A DNA stretch of 64,000 bases, taken from the NCBI RefSeq assembly GCF_003385515.1, contig NZ_QNVT01000007.1, positions 1 to 64,000 of the forward strand. The letters run 5' to 3'. The number at the start of each line of letters is the position of its first letter. Position 1 is the stretch's first letter. This stretch comes from Chryseobacterium pennae. Its GTDB lineage: Bacteria; Bacteroidota; Bacteroidia; Flavobacteriales; Weeksellaceae. Positions 8,499-17,907 of the stretch are shown one piece after another. Below the pieces are notes generated by a model. The model was not told the DNA's origin, did no database searches, and saw nothing but the letters and a program-made list of their open reading frames with translations. The translations under genes were made by a program, and so were the position numbers.

Positions 8499-9914
8499 TT
8501 ATACTAAAATAGATTTCGGCTCAAGGTATTCTTCTAAGCCATAAACCCCAAATTCCCTTCCTATACCCGACTGTTTAAAACCTCCAAAAGGTGCTAAGGG
8601 ATCATGTTTAAAACCATTTACACAAACTCTTCCCGCATCTATCTGTGAAGCTACGTTTAATGCACGCTGTTCATCTGATGATGAAACATAAGCAGCTAAT
8701 CCATATGTAGTGTCATTTGCAATCGCAATAGCATCTTCTTCATTCTCATATGGGATGATTGAAAGTACCGGACCAAAAATTTCGTCCTGTGCTATTCTCA
8801 TTTCATTCTTTACATTGGTAAAAATAGTAGCCTTGACAAAGTTACCATTTTCCAGACCTTCAGGCTTCCCTATACCTCCTGACAATAACTCGGCACCCTC
8901 TTCTACTCCAATCTTAATATAACTTTGTACCCGTTCATATTGTTTTTCTGAAACCATTGGTCCTACATTCGTGTTTTCATCCTCCGGATTTCCTACCCTT
9001 ACCTGTTGAATCACTTCTTTTGCAATAGTGTTTACTTCCGCAAGCTTTGAATAAGGAACCAGTAAACGTGTTGGAGCAACACAAGCCTGACCACTATTCA
9101 TATAGGCACCAAACACTGCCTGAGGAATTACCTGTTTCAAATCAGCATCATCAAGGATAATATTTGGTGACTTTCCTCCGAGTTCCAATGTTACCCTTTT
9201 CATAGAACCTACAGCCTCTTTCGCAATCATTTTCCCTGTCTGTGTAGAACCGGTAAATGATATTTTAGAAATATAAGAACTATTTACTATTTCACTTCCA
9301 ACAACATTCCCTAATCCATTCACTAAATTAAAAATTCCTTTTGGAAGTCCCGCATTATGGAAGCACTCCATAATAACCTGCGTTTGCATTGCACTCATTT
9401 CACTAGGCTTTACTACCACTGTACAACCAGCAGCAACAGCTGTTGCAAATTTGCTACAGATAAAACTATTACTGGAATTCCAAGGGGTAATAATTCCCAC
9501 TACTCCTACAGGTGTCATTTCTACCCTGGTGTTTCCTGCTTTTCGGGTAAATTCAAAATGACGCAAAACTTCTATCATACTATCGAAGCCACTTAGCATA
9601 TTTTGAAAACTCATGGTACAAAACTGTCTAGTTCCACCATATTCCAGAATCATCGTCTCAATGAGATCTTTTTCTCTACTTTCAACAGCTTTCCTTACAT
9701 TTTGAAGAATAACAATACGTTCTTCTACAGTTGACTTTGAAAATGTTTTAAAAGCTTCTTTTGCAGCAATAATCGCTTTTTGGGTATCTATTTCATTTCC
9801 CAATACCACCTCTCCAATTTTCTGATGGTTGGAAGGATTAATGAGGTCAAAAGTTTCAGTACCACTCAGTGTAATAAATTCGCCATTAATATAGGCTTGG
9901 TCAATATTTTTCAT
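8499..9914 (-). CDS. NAD(P)-dependent aldehyde dehydrogenase
   Basis: A 471-residue aldehyde dehydrogenase superfamily enzyme that oxidises an aldehyde to a carboxylate. Catalytic residues are in place: N146 in ITPWNSS, general base E244 in LELGGKSPN and nucleophile C278 in NSGQACVAPTR. The cofactor-binding FTGSTQTGK motif is at about 220-228. The length and the absence of extra domains fit a generic family member, and the substrate cannot be read from the sequence. The AraC gene 48 bp downstream suggests inducible expression. Confidence 0.9.
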   Translation of the reverse strand: MKNIDQAYINGEFITLSGTETFDLINPSNHQKIGEVVLGNEIDTQKAIIAAKEAFKTFSKSTVEERIVILQNVRKAVESREKDLIETMILEYGGTRQFCTMSFQNMLSGFDSMIEVLRHFEFTRKAGNTRVEMTPVGVVGIITPWNSSNSFICSKFATAVAAGCTVVVKPSEMSAMQTQVIMECFHNAGLPKGIFNLVNGLGNVVGSEIVNSSYISKISFTGSTQTGKMIAKEAVGSMKRVTLELGGKSPNIILDDADLKQVIPQAVFGAYMNSGQACVAPTRLLVPYSKLAEVNTIAKEVIQQVRVGNPEDENTNVGPMVSEKQYERVQSYIKIGVEEGAELLSGGIGKPEGLENGNFVKATIFTNVKNEMRIAQDEIFGPVLSIIPYENEEDAIAIANDTTYGLAAYVSSSDEQRALNVASQIDAGRVCVNGFKHDPLAPFGGFKQSGIGREFGVYGLEEYLEPKSILV

Positions 9915-10046
9915 ATGTATTTATTTTAATTTTACATGACAAATTTCTGACAATAGATCACTCATAGCTTTGCCAAGAAGCTCAATTCAACTTTGTTAAA
10001 AAGCTCAAAAAAATATAACGTGAAAAACATACCCATTAGAAAACAA

Positions 10047-10072
10047 AAAAGACCCTTAAAATAGGGCCTTTT
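10047..10072 (-). terminator. Terminator after the CatB-type gene
   Basis: A hairpin with a 10-bp stem and one mismatch (10047-10056 with 10063-10072), followed by T residues on the minus strand. Confidence 0.6.
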
Positions 10073-10075
10073 GAA

Positions 10076-10705
10076 TTATTTCATCTTTTTATAAAATTCG
10101 TAGAGTGCATCAATATCTGCAGAGCAAAGTATGGGAAGCACTTTCTCAAGAATTATTTCATCCCATTCCCACCATTTCATTTCAAGCAACAGTGCTATAT
10201 GATGTTCACTAAACCTTTTTCTGATGGGTTTTGCTGGGTTTCCCCCTACAATTGTATAAGGTTCTACATCTTTGGTTACCAGAGCACGGCTCCCAATCAC
10301 TGCTCCGTCACCAATTTTAACTCCAGCCATGACCATTGCCTCCGTACCAATCCAGACGTCATTTCCGATGACAGTATCACCTGCTGATTCAAAGGCATCT
10401 TTACTATTTTGAAAGCATTCCACTTCTGACATATAATAGAAGGGAAAACTTGAAATCCAGTCATAGCGATGTCCCTGATTTCCACACATGATAAAACTGG
10501 CACCACTTCCTATGGAACAATAGGAACCAATAATTAACTTATCTACATCATTTCTATCAGGGAGCAGATACCGGGCACAGTCGTCAAAGGAATGACCGTG
10601 GTAATATCCTGAATAATAAGAATATTTTCCAGCAATAATATTGGGGTTCTGAATATGGTCTTGTATGATTTTGCCTTTAAAAGGACTTTCAAAGAAATTT
10701 TTCAT
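10076..10705 (-). CDS. catB: CatB/Vat-type xenobiotic O-acetyltransferase
   Basis: A 209-residue left-handed beta-helix (hexapeptide-repeat) acetyltransferase of the type B chloramphenicol or streptogramin acetyltransferase family. H79 in [11 protein letters not shown] corresponds to the catalytic histidine of CatB and Vat enzymes. Hexapeptide repeats follow ([49 protein letters not shown]). Relatives transfer acetyl from acetyl-CoA to the antibiotic. Chromosomal catB genes are known in chryseobacteria, so this is probably an intrinsic gene: no mobile element adjoins it. Actual substrates are unproven. Confidence 0.88.
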   Translation of the reverse strand: MKNFFESPFKGKIIQDHIQNPNIIAGKYSYYSGYYHGHSFDDCARYLLPDRNDVDKLIIGSYCSIGSGASFIMCGNQGHRYDWISSFPFYYMSEVECFQNSKDAFESAGDTVIGNDVWIGTEAMVMAGVKIGDGAVIGSRALVTKDVEPYTIVGGNPAKPIRKRFSEHHIALLLEMKWWEWDEIILEKVLPILCSADIDALYEFYKKMK

Positions 10706-11038
10706 TTTTTAGCTTTTAAATATAACAATAGAGATAAAGAGAACAGCTGTAAGCCATTCTTTAGAAAAAAATAGGTTTTGTTAATTCAAAAAAGCTAACG
10801 TGTTAATTTCATAACACACAAATATAGGTAAAAAAGCATAGACTTTTCATTCATTTTTGATCCGGAAAAGACAAAATCTGACTTTTTTCAACCATTTTAT
10901 TCAGAAAATAATTCAGTCTATCAGCAATTTAAAATTAATACTCTATAATCCAATCAAATATAAATAGCTGAAAACTAAAACACTAAACACAGCTCATCTA
11001 AAATGAAAACTCTCTGTCCACAAAAAAGACTAAAAAAA
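10706..11038. other. Intergenic region between divergent catB and acpP
   Basis: No gene is seen. On the minus strand TATATTTG (10819-10826) fits a -7 box for catB with a long leader, but no TTG lies at the right distance. The region is AT-rich with no clear repeats. Confidence 0.4.
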
Positions 11039-11069
11039 TGTTTTATCGTAAAGAATTTTATATATTTGC
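11039..11069 (+). promoter_or_regulatory. Promoter of the acpP-fabF-rnc operon
   Basis: The -7 box TATATTTGC (11061-11069) lies 30 bp before acpP. The -33 region reads TGTTTT rather than a clean TTG. Confidence 0.5.
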
Positions 11070-11099
11070 AGCATCTAACAATTAAAAAAATAATTTACT

Positions 11100-11339
11100 A
11101 TGTCAGACATTGCATCAAGAGTAAAAGCTATCATCGCTGATAAGCTTGACGTTGAAGAAACAGAAGTAACTCCTGAAGCTAGCTTCACTAACGATTTAGG
11201 AGCAGATTCACTAGATACAGTTGAGTTAATCATGGAATTTGAAAAAGAATTTAACATTCAGATCCCTGATGACCAAGCTGAAAAAATTACTACTGTAGGG
11301 CACGCTATCGCTTACATCGAAGAAGTAGTAAATAAATAA
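11100..11339 (+). CDS. acpP: Acyl carrier protein
   Basis: A 79-residue acidic carrier protein of fatty-acid synthesis. S37 in [15 protein letters not shown] is the site of 4'-phosphopantetheine attachment. Acyl chains are carried on this arm between the FAS II enzymes. It is the first gene of the run acpP-fabF-rnc, a conserved order in many bacteria, and has its own promoter-like -7 box upstream. Confidence 0.97.
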   Translation: MSDIASRVKAIIADKLDVEETEVTPEASFTNDLGADSLDTVELIMEFEKEFNIQIPDDQAEKITTVGHAIAYIEEVVNK

Positions 11340-11373
11340 TATTCTTCAACAAAAAAGAAATTAAACAAAGTTT

Positions 11374-12618
11374 ATGGAATTAAAAAGAGTAGTTGTAACA
11401 GGTTTTGGAGCAATAACACCAATCGGAAATAATGCAAAAGAATACTGGGAAAATCTTGTAAAAGGTGAGAGCGGAGCCGCTCCGATTACTCTTTTTGATG
11501 CCACAAACTTTAAAACCAAGTTCGCTTGTGAGGTGAAAGGTTTCGATCCATTACAGCATTTCGATAAGAAAGAAGCTAAAAAAATGGACCGAAATACTCA
11601 ATTGGGGCTTGTTGCTGCTAAAGAAGCAGTAGCACATTCCGGCATTATTGAAGATAATGTAGATAAAAACAGAGTTGGTGTAATTTGGGGCTCCGGAATC
11701 GGAGGTCTGGAAACATTTGAAACGGAAGTTTTAGGATGGGCAAATACGGAGATTCCTAGATTCAACCCGTTCTTTATTCCTAAGATGATTGCTGATATGA
11801 CTCCTGGTCAGATCTCAATTGAATATGGTTTCCATGGTCCTAACTATACAACTGTATCTGCATGTGCTTCTTCAGCTAATGCTATAATTGATTCCAAGAT
11901 GCTTATCCAATTAGGGAAAGCAGACGTGATTGTGTGCGGAGGCTCTGAAGCAGCCGTTACGGCAAGTGGTGTCGGTGGATTCAATGCAATGATGGCACTT
12001 TCTACAAGAAATGATGATCCTACAACAGCTTCAAGACCTTTTGACAAAGACAGAGATGGATTTGTATTAGGTGAAGGTGCTGGATGTATTATTCTTGAAG
12101 AATATGAGCACGCGGTAAAACGTGGGGCTACAATTTATGCAGAATTATTAGGAGGCGGTATGAGTGCAGATGCATATCATATGACTGCTCCACATCCTGA
12201 AGGCCTTGGTGCTTATCTGGTAATGAAAAACTGTTTGGAAGATGCAGGCTTAACTGCTGATGAAGTAGATCATATCAACATGCATGGTACTTCTACTCCA
12301 TTAGGAGATATCGCAGAATCCAACGCAATTTCGAAATTATTAGGCGAGCATGCTTTTGACATTCAGATCAATTCTACAAAGTCAATGACAGGTCACCTTT
12401 TAGGGGCTGCAGGTGTTATTGAGGCTATCGCTGCGTTAGGAACTATTATTCATGGTATTGTTCCTCCTACCATTAACCATTTCACTGATGATGAAAAGAT
12501 TGACAGCAGACTAAACTTTACGTTTAACACTGCCGTTAAGAAAGATGTAAAAGTAGCCATGAGCAATACTTTTGGATTTGGCGGGCATAACGCTTGCGTT
12601 CTATTTAAGAAAATCTAA
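11374..12618 (+). CDS. fabF: 3-oxoacyl-ACP synthase II (KAS II)
   Basis: A 414-residue condensing enzyme that elongates acyl-ACP with malonyl-ACP. The Cys-His-His triad of KAS II is visible: C164 in VSACASSANA, H303 in NMHGTSTPLGD and H340 in SMTGHLLGAAG. It ends with the usual NTFGFGGHNACVLF segment. It starts 34 bp after acpP, whose product is its substrate carrier, so they should be co-transcribed. Confidence 0.97.
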   Translation: MELKRVVVTGFGAITPIGNNAKEYWENLVKGESGAAPITLFDATNFKTKFACEVKGFDPLQHFDKKEAKKMDRNTQLGLVAAKEAVAHSGIIEDNVDKNRVGVIWGSGIGGLETFETEVLGWANTEIPRFNPFFIPKMIADMTPGQISIEYGFHGPNYTTVSACASSANAIIDSKMLIQLGKADVIVCGGSEAAVTASGVGGFNAMMALSTRNDDPTTASRPFDKDRDGFVLGEGAGCIILEEYEHAVKRGATIYAELLGGGMSADAYHMTAPHPEGLGAYLVMKNCLEDAGLTADEVDHINMHGTSTPLGDIAESNAISKLLGEHAFDIQINSTKSMTGHLLGAAGVIEAIAALGTIIHGIVPPTINHFTDDEKIDSRLNFTFNTAVKKDVKVAMSNTFGFGGHNACVLFKKI

Positions 12619-12627
12619 ATTCAATGA

Positions 12628-13392
12628 ATGGAGTTACAGAAATACTTTTCTAAATTCCTTCTCAAAAAAAGAAAAAGACAATTAACGGAAAGAGATTATT
12701 TCCTCAGTACTGAACTTAAAAAAGTTTTGGGTACAGAGGTAGAAAATATGGCTCTTTACCGTGAGGCTTTTTCTTTAAAAAATTCTTCTAAAAATCAAGA
12801 CAGTAATTACGAAAGGCTTGAATTTTTAGGAGATTCTGTTTTGGGTACAATTATTTCTTGTCATTTGTTCCAGACCTATCCTCAGGCTAATGAAGGATAT
12901 CTGACACAGATGAAATCTAAGATTGTTAATAGGAAAAATCTTAATAAATTAGGGGAAGACCTTAAGCTTACAGACCTTCTGCAAAAGCAGAATAATTCTT
13001 CAGCTTTAGGGGAAAATATCTCTGGAAATTTATTTGAAGCTTTAATCGGTGCCGTTTATCTGGATTTCCATTATGATGCTTGCAGAAAGATCATTCTGGA
13101 AAGACTTCTGACCCCTTCCGAAATTAACAAACTTGAAAATAAAATTGTCAGCTACAAAGGTCTCCTTCTTGAATGGAGCCAGAAGAAGAAGGTAAGTATA
13201 AAGTACGAAACCTGTGAGGAAATACAGCCCAACAAGGCAGTTATGTTCCGTTGTCATGTATGGCTGGGTGATGAAAAGATTGCCAATGCCACAGAAACCT
13301 CCAAGAAAAAGGCTGAAGAAAAGGCAGCACAGAGGGCTTTTTATATTTTAAATAAAAAAGAAAATATACTTGGAAATTCAAAAACTTTATGA
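12628..13392 (+). CDS. rnc: Ribonuclease III
   Basis: A 254-residue double-strand-specific endoribonuclease that matures rRNA and some mRNAs. The nuclease signature ERLEFLGDSVL is at about 62-72, the second acidic metal-binding site around E137 in GNLFEALIGAVYLD, and a dsRNA-binding domain covers about 171-246, ending KKKAEEKAAQRAF. It starts 9 bp after fabF. The 3' end overlaps the next gene by 23 bp, so translation of the two is probably coupled. Confidence 0.95.
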   Translation: MELQKYFSKFLLKKRKRQLTERDYFLSTELKKVLGTEVENMALYREAFSLKNSSKNQDSNYERLEFLGDSVLGTIISCHLFQTYPQANEGYLTQMKSKIVNRKNLNKLGEDLKLTDLLQKQNNSSALGENISGNLFEALIGAVYLDFHYDACRKIILERLLTPSEINKLENKIVSYKGLLLEWSQKKKVSIKYETCEEIQPNKAVMFRCHVWLGDEKIANATETSKKKAEEKAAQRAFYILNKKENILGNSKTL

Positions 13393-13843
13393 TCTGGATG
13401 AGGTAGAATTTGAAGATATTGCCATAGGATTGGTAAGATTAGCAAAAGATATACCCGCTCATGAGTTTTTCTATAAAATAAATCAACTTAACAATCTCAG
13501 TTTTTCAAGAAAAAAAGACATGGTCTTTCATGGGGATTATTATGATTATTTTTTTCCAAGGTTTGAAGCTTATCACAAGTTTTCTAAGACCTGTTTTACC
13601 TTTATTTCAAATAAATCTTCTGAAAGTAAACAAAAAAAAGTTCAAACCGAGCTCTTTACAGAAGAAGAAAATATTAAATTTTTATTAAATAATCAGGTAG
13701 ATGTAGAATATATTCTGCATAGTTCGGAACAGTTTCCTGATTTTTCCGTAATTTTGCTCCCTGAAAATCTTGTTTTTCCAATTCAAGATTATACACTGAG
13801 TTCTGATGAGGAACTTTATCAAATTATCCAGTATTATGAATAA
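13370..13843 (+). CDS. IPExxxVDY family protein
   Basis: A 157-residue protein of a Bacteroidota family of unknown function that is typically found between rnc and pyk. It begins at a TTG inside the 3' end of rnc, because the next in-frame ATG is 50 codons later and would remove conserved sequence. The N-terminal LYDLDEVEFEDIAIGLVRLA and IPAHEFFYKIN segments are characteristic. No signal peptide or membrane segment is seen, so it is probably cytosolic. The stop overlaps the pyk start. Confidence 0.85.
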   Translation: MEIQKLYDLDEVEFEDIAIGLVRLAKDIPAHEFFYKINQLNNLSFSRKKDMVFHGDYYDYFFPRFEAYHKFSKTCFTFISNKSSESKQKKVQTELFTEEENIKFLLNNQVDVEYILHSSEQFPDFSVILLPENLVFPIQDYTLSSDEELYQIIQYYE

Positions 13844-15281
13844 GTATTTAAAGAAGACAAAAATTATCGCAACACTAGGACCTGCTTCATCATCGAAGGA
13901 GGTAATGTTAGATCTAATGAAGGCGGGTGTTGATATTTTCAGAATAAATTTTTCCCATGCAGATTACGACTTAGTTCGATCAAATATTGAAATAATTAGA
14001 GAGCTAAACAACGAGTATGGTTATTCAGTGGGTATCTTAGGAGACCTTCAGGGACCTAAGCTAAGAGTAGGTGTCGTAAAAGAAGGATCATATCTGAACC
14101 CTGGAGATATTCTTACTTTCACTAATGAAAAGATGGAAGGAGACTCTACCAAGGTTTATATGACTTATCAACAGTTTCCACAGGATGTAAAAGTAGGGGA
14201 AAGAATCCTTATTGATGATGGAAAACTGATGTTGGAGGTTATCGAAACCAATGAAATAGATACTGTAAAAGCAAAAACCATTCAGGGAGGTCCGTTAAGT
14301 TCTAAAAAAGGAGTTAATCTACCTAACACGAATGTTTCTCTCCCTGCATTGACAGAAAAGGATATTCAGGATGCTAACTTCATGCTTGACATGGAGGTAG
14401 ACTGGATTGCTCTTTCTTTCGTACGTCATGCACAGGATATCATTGATTTGAAAGAATTAATTGCAAAACATCCAAACGGTAAATTCAAAACTCCGATTAT
14501 CGCTAAGATTGAAAAACCTGAAGGGGTTAAAAATATTGAAGAAATCTTATTGGAATGTGATGGACTGATGGTTGCCCGTGGTGACTTAGGAGTTGAAGTT
14601 CCAATGGAGGAAGTTCCAGCTATCCAGAAAAACCTGGTAGAGAAAGCAAGATTCTATTCCAAGCCGGTAATTATTGCCACTCAGATGATGGAAACAATGA
14701 TCAACAGCTTAACGCCAACCAGAGCGGAAGTAAATGATGTTGCCAACTCTGTATTGGATGGAGCTGATGCGGTAATGCTTTCAGGAGAGACTTCTGTAGG
14801 TAGATATCCGGTACAGGTGGTAGAAAATATGGCTAAAATTGTGAAAAACATTGAAACCACTCACTTCTATCAACACAAAAACGAACCAATTGAAAAAGAC
14901 TACAACTGCATCGATGAGAGATTCATTACGAACAGGGTATGTCTTGCAGCGGTAAGAATTGCTAAAACAACAAACGTTTCTGCGATCGTAACCTTGACTC
15001 ACTCAGGATATACAGCTTTCCAGCTTGCAGCTCACAGACCTAACTCTCAGATTATCGTATACAGTGGAAACAAAAGAGTAATTACTATGCTGAACCTTCT
15101 TTGGGGTGTTCACGCTTACTATTACGATATGAAAAAATCTACTGATGAAACAATCATCCAGGTAAATATGCTAACCCATAATTACGGTTATATTGAGACA
15201 GGTGACTTCGTTATCAACATCAATGCTACTCCATCGTATGAAGGGGGTAAAACTAATACGTTGAGATTAACGACAGTTTAA
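13836..15281 (+). CDS. pyk: Pyruvate kinase
   Basis: A 481-residue glycolytic enzyme converting phosphoenolpyruvate and ADP to pyruvate and ATP. I choose the ATG at 13836 (MNKYLKKTKIIATLGPASS), because the upstream ATG at 13806 adds residues not usual for the family. The TIM barrel contains the metal- and substrate-binding motifs (IAKIEKPEGV, DGLMVARGDLGVEVP, ATQMMETM) and a C-terminal regulatory domain follows. The start overlaps the stop of the previous gene (ATGAATAA), making it the last gene of the acpP operon. A bidirectional terminator follows. Confidence 0.96.
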   Translation: MNKYLKKTKIIATLGPASSSKEVMLDLMKAGVDIFRINFSHADYDLVRSNIEIIRELNNEYGYSVGILGDLQGPKLRVGVVKEGSYLNPGDILTFTNEKMEGDSTKVYMTYQQFPQDVKVGERILIDDGKLMLEVIETNEIDTVKAKTIQGGPLSSKKGVNLPNTNVSLPALTEKDIQDANFMLDMEVDWIALSFVRHAQDIIDLKELIAKHPNGKFKTPIIAKIEKPEGVKNIEEILLECDGLMVARGDLGVEVPMEEVPAIQKNLVEKARFYSKPVIIATQMMETMINSLTPTRAEVNDVANSVLDGADAVMLSGETSVGRYPVQVVENMAKIVKNIETTHFYQHKNEPIEKDYNCIDERFITNRVCLAAVRIAKTTNVSAIVTLTHSGYTAFQLAAHRPNSQIIVYSGNKRVITMLNLLWGVHAYYYDMKKSTDETIIQVNMLTHNYGYIETGDFVININATPSYEGGKTNTLRLTTV

Positions 15282-15284
15282 TTG

Positions 15285-15312
15285 AATAAGCAATAAGCAA
15301 TAAGCAATAAGC
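15285..15312. repeat. Heptanucleotide tandem repeat (AATAAGC)4
   Basis: Four perfect copies of AATAAGC lie four bases after the pyk stop codon, before the terminator. Similar heptamer runs occur between genes in some flavobacteria. The copy number is likely to vary between strains. Confidence 0.85.
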
Positions 15313-15335
15313 AAAGTTACTTTTTGCCAAAGCAT

Positions 15336-15371
15336 AAAAAACTCCCGGAAATTGATTTTCGGGAGTTTTTA
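15336..15371. terminator. Bidirectional terminator between pyk and aldehyde dehydrogenase
   Basis: A stem with CTCCCG pairing to CGGGAG, extended by A and T runs on both sides, between two convergent genes. It can end transcription in both directions. Confidence 0.85.
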
Positions 15372-15393
15372 TTTTATAATATAGGTTTAAAAC

Positions 15394-16686
15394 TTAGTTA
15401 CCTACAATAGTCTTTGCGGTTACAAACTCTTTTAAAGCATGTAAAGAAAGCTCTGTTCCATACCCTGAACCCTTTGAGCCTCCGAATGGGAAACGTGGGT
15501 CAGAACTGGTCATTCTGTTGATATTAACAGTTCCTGATTCCAGGTTTTCAATAAAGAATAGCTGACGGTCTTTGTCTTTAGTCCAGACAGAGTTTGAAAG
15601 CCCGAAAGGAATATCATTGGCAATCTGTAATGCTTCTTCAGCATCCTTTGCAATCATGACCATTCCAAGTGGTCCGAAAAGTTCTTCTTTTAAGATTGGA
15701 TTTCCTTCCTTAACTCTGATTAAACCCGGTTGAAATTGATTCTCTGAAATTCTCTCCAAAGGAAGAATGATTTCAGCACCATTTTCCAACGCTCTGTTGA
15801 ACTGAGCTTCTAACTCATCAGCCAAGTCTGGTCTTGCCATTCCTGCTAATCTAGTTTCTTTATTTAAAGGATCTCCGATTTCATATTTTTTATATTCTTC
15901 AATGAAAATAGGTAAAAACTGATCTTCGATCTTTTCATCAATAATAAATCTTTTAGCTGCAGTACAAGTTTGTCCACAGTTTTGAAGCCTTGATTTTGCT
16001 CCGGCTTTTGCAGCTCCTTCAAGATCTGCATCCTCAAAAATGATAAATGCATCACTTCCTCCCAATTCAAGTAAAGATTTTTTAATATTTAGGCCTGCAA
16101 TAGATGCTACTTCACCTCCTGCTTTTCCACTTCCTGTAAGACTTACTCCCTTTACAGCATCGTGCTCAAGAATTTCTTTTACTGCTTTGTGACCTACTTC
16201 AAGATTCTGGAATACTCCTTCTGGGAAACCTGCTTCCAAAAGCACTTCTTCTATTGCATTTCCGCTTCCGAAACAAATTGAAGCATGTTTTAAAACCACT
16301 GTATTTCCAGCCAAAATTGCAGGAACAGCAAATCTCAATACCTGCCAGAAAGGAAAGTTCCAGGGCATTACTCCTAGGATTACTCCTTTAGGAGCATAAT
16401 GAACTTCAGAATAGGTAAATTCAGATTCTATTTCTTCGGGTTTTAAAATATTTTCAGCATTGGCATAATAGTTCATCATTAAAGCGCACTTTTCTACCTC
16501 AGCAATCGATTCCGAAATGGGTTTATTCATTTCCGTAGTAATGATCCTTCCAAATTTCTCTGAATTATTTTTTAGTATTTCTGCTGCTTTTGCGATTAAC
16601 TTCTGCTTTTCTTCAAACGGCACTTTTCGCCACACTGAAAACACACCATCTGCTTTAATAAGCTTGTTTTCAATTAATTGTTCCAT
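15394..16686 (-). CDS. Aldehyde dehydrogenase, succinate-semialdehyde dehydrogenase-like
   Basis: A 430-residue aldehyde dehydrogenase, slightly shorter than most family members at the N terminus. E207 in LELGGSDAF and C241 in NCGQTCTAAKRF are the catalytic pair, and N110 in MPWNFPF helps form the oxyanion hole. It most resembles the Sad/GabD-like branch that oxidises succinate semialdehyde; the substrate assignment is tentative. It lies 137 bp downstream of hutG on the same strand and may join the histidine-glutamate metabolism block, but no shared promoter is evident. Confidence 0.85.
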   Translation of the reverse strand: MEQLIENKLIKADGVFSVWRKVPFEEKQKLIAKAAEILKNNSEKFGRIITTEMNKPISESIAEVEKCALMMNYYANAENILKPEEIESEFTYSEVHYAPKGVILGVMPWNFPFWQVLRFAVPAILAGNTVVLKHASICFGSGNAIEEVLLEAGFPEGVFQNLEVGHKAVKEILEHDAVKGVSLTGSGKAGGEVASIAGLNIKKSLLELGGSDAFIIFEDADLEGAAKAGAKSRLQNCGQTCTAAKRFIIDEKIEDQFLPIFIEEYKKYEIGDPLNKETRLAGMARPDLADELEAQFNRALENGAEIILPLERISENQFQPGLIRVKEGNPILKEELFGPLGMVMIAKDAEEALQIANDIPFGLSNSVWTKDKDRQLFFIENLESGTVNINRMTSSDPRFPFGGSKGSGYGTELSLHALKEFVTAKTIVGN

Positions 16687-16823
16687 AATATAATTTCTGT
16701 TTTAAATTCAGCTAATGAATTTATGAGCACTTTTATTTTAAAAGCACGATAAAGTCAGCAAATTCTATTCCTTAAGGGTCAAAAAAAGAATGATTTTCTC
16801 TATCGGAAGAATATAGACTTCTC

Positions 16824-17747
16824 TTAAATCATTAGCCATTCATTCACCAGACAAGCTGCAAGTCTTGCCGTTCTGTCCTGAATATCGAACGACGGATTGA
16901 CTTCTGCTACATCCAATGCAACCAGTTTTTTGTTTTTTAAGATATGCCTGTAAAAATGCATAAAGGTTGCGTCTGCAAAGATACCATTATATGCTGAAGC
17001 TGAAACCCCCGGAGCGATAGATGCATTAAAAACATCCATACAAATGGTAAGATAAACATAATCTACATTCTCCAGCAAGTCATCAATACGCTGATAAATA
17101 GAAGGGAGGTTTTCAAAGAATAATTCATCTGCAAGGATATACTTCATTCCATATTGATGCGCTGTATCAAAGAGTTTTAAGGTATTGGAATTCCTCTGAA
17201 TCCCGATGTGTAAAGAATTAATAGATCCTTCCTGAGCTATTTGCCAGAATCCGGTTCCTGAGCTTGGTCCTACTCCCTTTTCCGGTTGCCTGTTATCAAA
17301 GTGAGCATCAATATTGATAATTCCTATTTTTTGTTCCGGAAAAGCTGTTTTAATCCCCAAATAATGAGCGTAGGTCACTTCATGTCCCCCACCCAAAACG
17401 AGTGATTTACCACTTTTTAAAAGCACTTTTGAAACATTTTTGGCAAGATTGTTCTGAGTATTTTCCAGGTTACCATCCTCACAAGTAATGTTTCCGAAAT
17501 CCAGCATGGCAAAATTGGGAAGAATTACTGGAAAATTAGCCATATTTTTTCTGATCACGTTGGGGGCATCTTTAGCACCCTGACGGCCTTTATTCCTCCT
17601 GACTCCTTCATCCACGGCAAAACCGTGCAAAGCGAAATCATTCGTTAAAATATTATCGTAATTCTGTTCTTCCTTTACTCTCTGAAATAGCCTGTGGAAA
17701 AGAAGCTCTTCTCCATCTAATCTACCCTGCCAAATATTTTGAAGCAT
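16824..17747 (-). CDS. hutG: Formimidoylglutamase (arginase superfamily)
   Basis: A 307-residue binuclear manganese hydrolase. Ligands are H122 in GGGHEV, D147, H149 and D151 in NIDAHFDNR, and D238. In the last site the usual DxD is TICMD, so the first aspartate is C236. The 3' part has APGVSASAYNG and EVNPSFDIQDRTARLAA, as expected for the superfamily. HutG cleaves N-formimidoyl-L-glutamate to glutamate and formamide in histidine degradation. The nearby hutI supports this over agmatinase or arginase. The DUF695 gene between hutI and hutG interrupts the pathway genes. Confidence 0.87.
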   Translation of the reverse strand: MLQNIWQGRLDGEELLFHRLFQRVKEEQNYDNILTNDFALHGFAVDEGVRRNKGRQGAKDAPNVIRKNMANFPVILPNFAMLDFGNITCEDGNLENTQNNLAKNVSKVLLKSGKSLVLGGGHEVTYAHYLGIKTAFPEQKIGIINIDAHFDNRQPEKGVGPSSGTGFWQIAQEGSINSLHIGIQRNSNTLKLFDTAHQYGMKYILADELFFENLPSIYQRIDDLLENVDYVYLTICMDVFNASIAPGVSASAYNGIFADATFMHFYRHILKNKKLVALDVAEVNPSFDIQDRTARLAACLVNEWLMI

Positions 17748-17870
17748 AATCCTTTAAAATTCAATTTTAGTCACATCATTCTATTCAGTAAAGCTAATTA
17801 ATATTGTTTACATATAAAAACTCCTTTGCACATTATATAAAGAATTCGTTGCAAGAATATTACCTATAAA

Positions 17871-17901
17871 AAATGTGGAAAAGAAAAGCTTATCCACATT
17901 T
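17871..17901 (-). terminator. Terminator after the DUF695 gene
   Basis: A stem of AATGTGGA with TCCACATT flanked by A and T runs, a few bases after the DUF695 stop on the minus strand. It would separate hutI-DUF695 from hutG, at least in part. Confidence 0.6.
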
Positions 17902-17907
17902 TTTATT

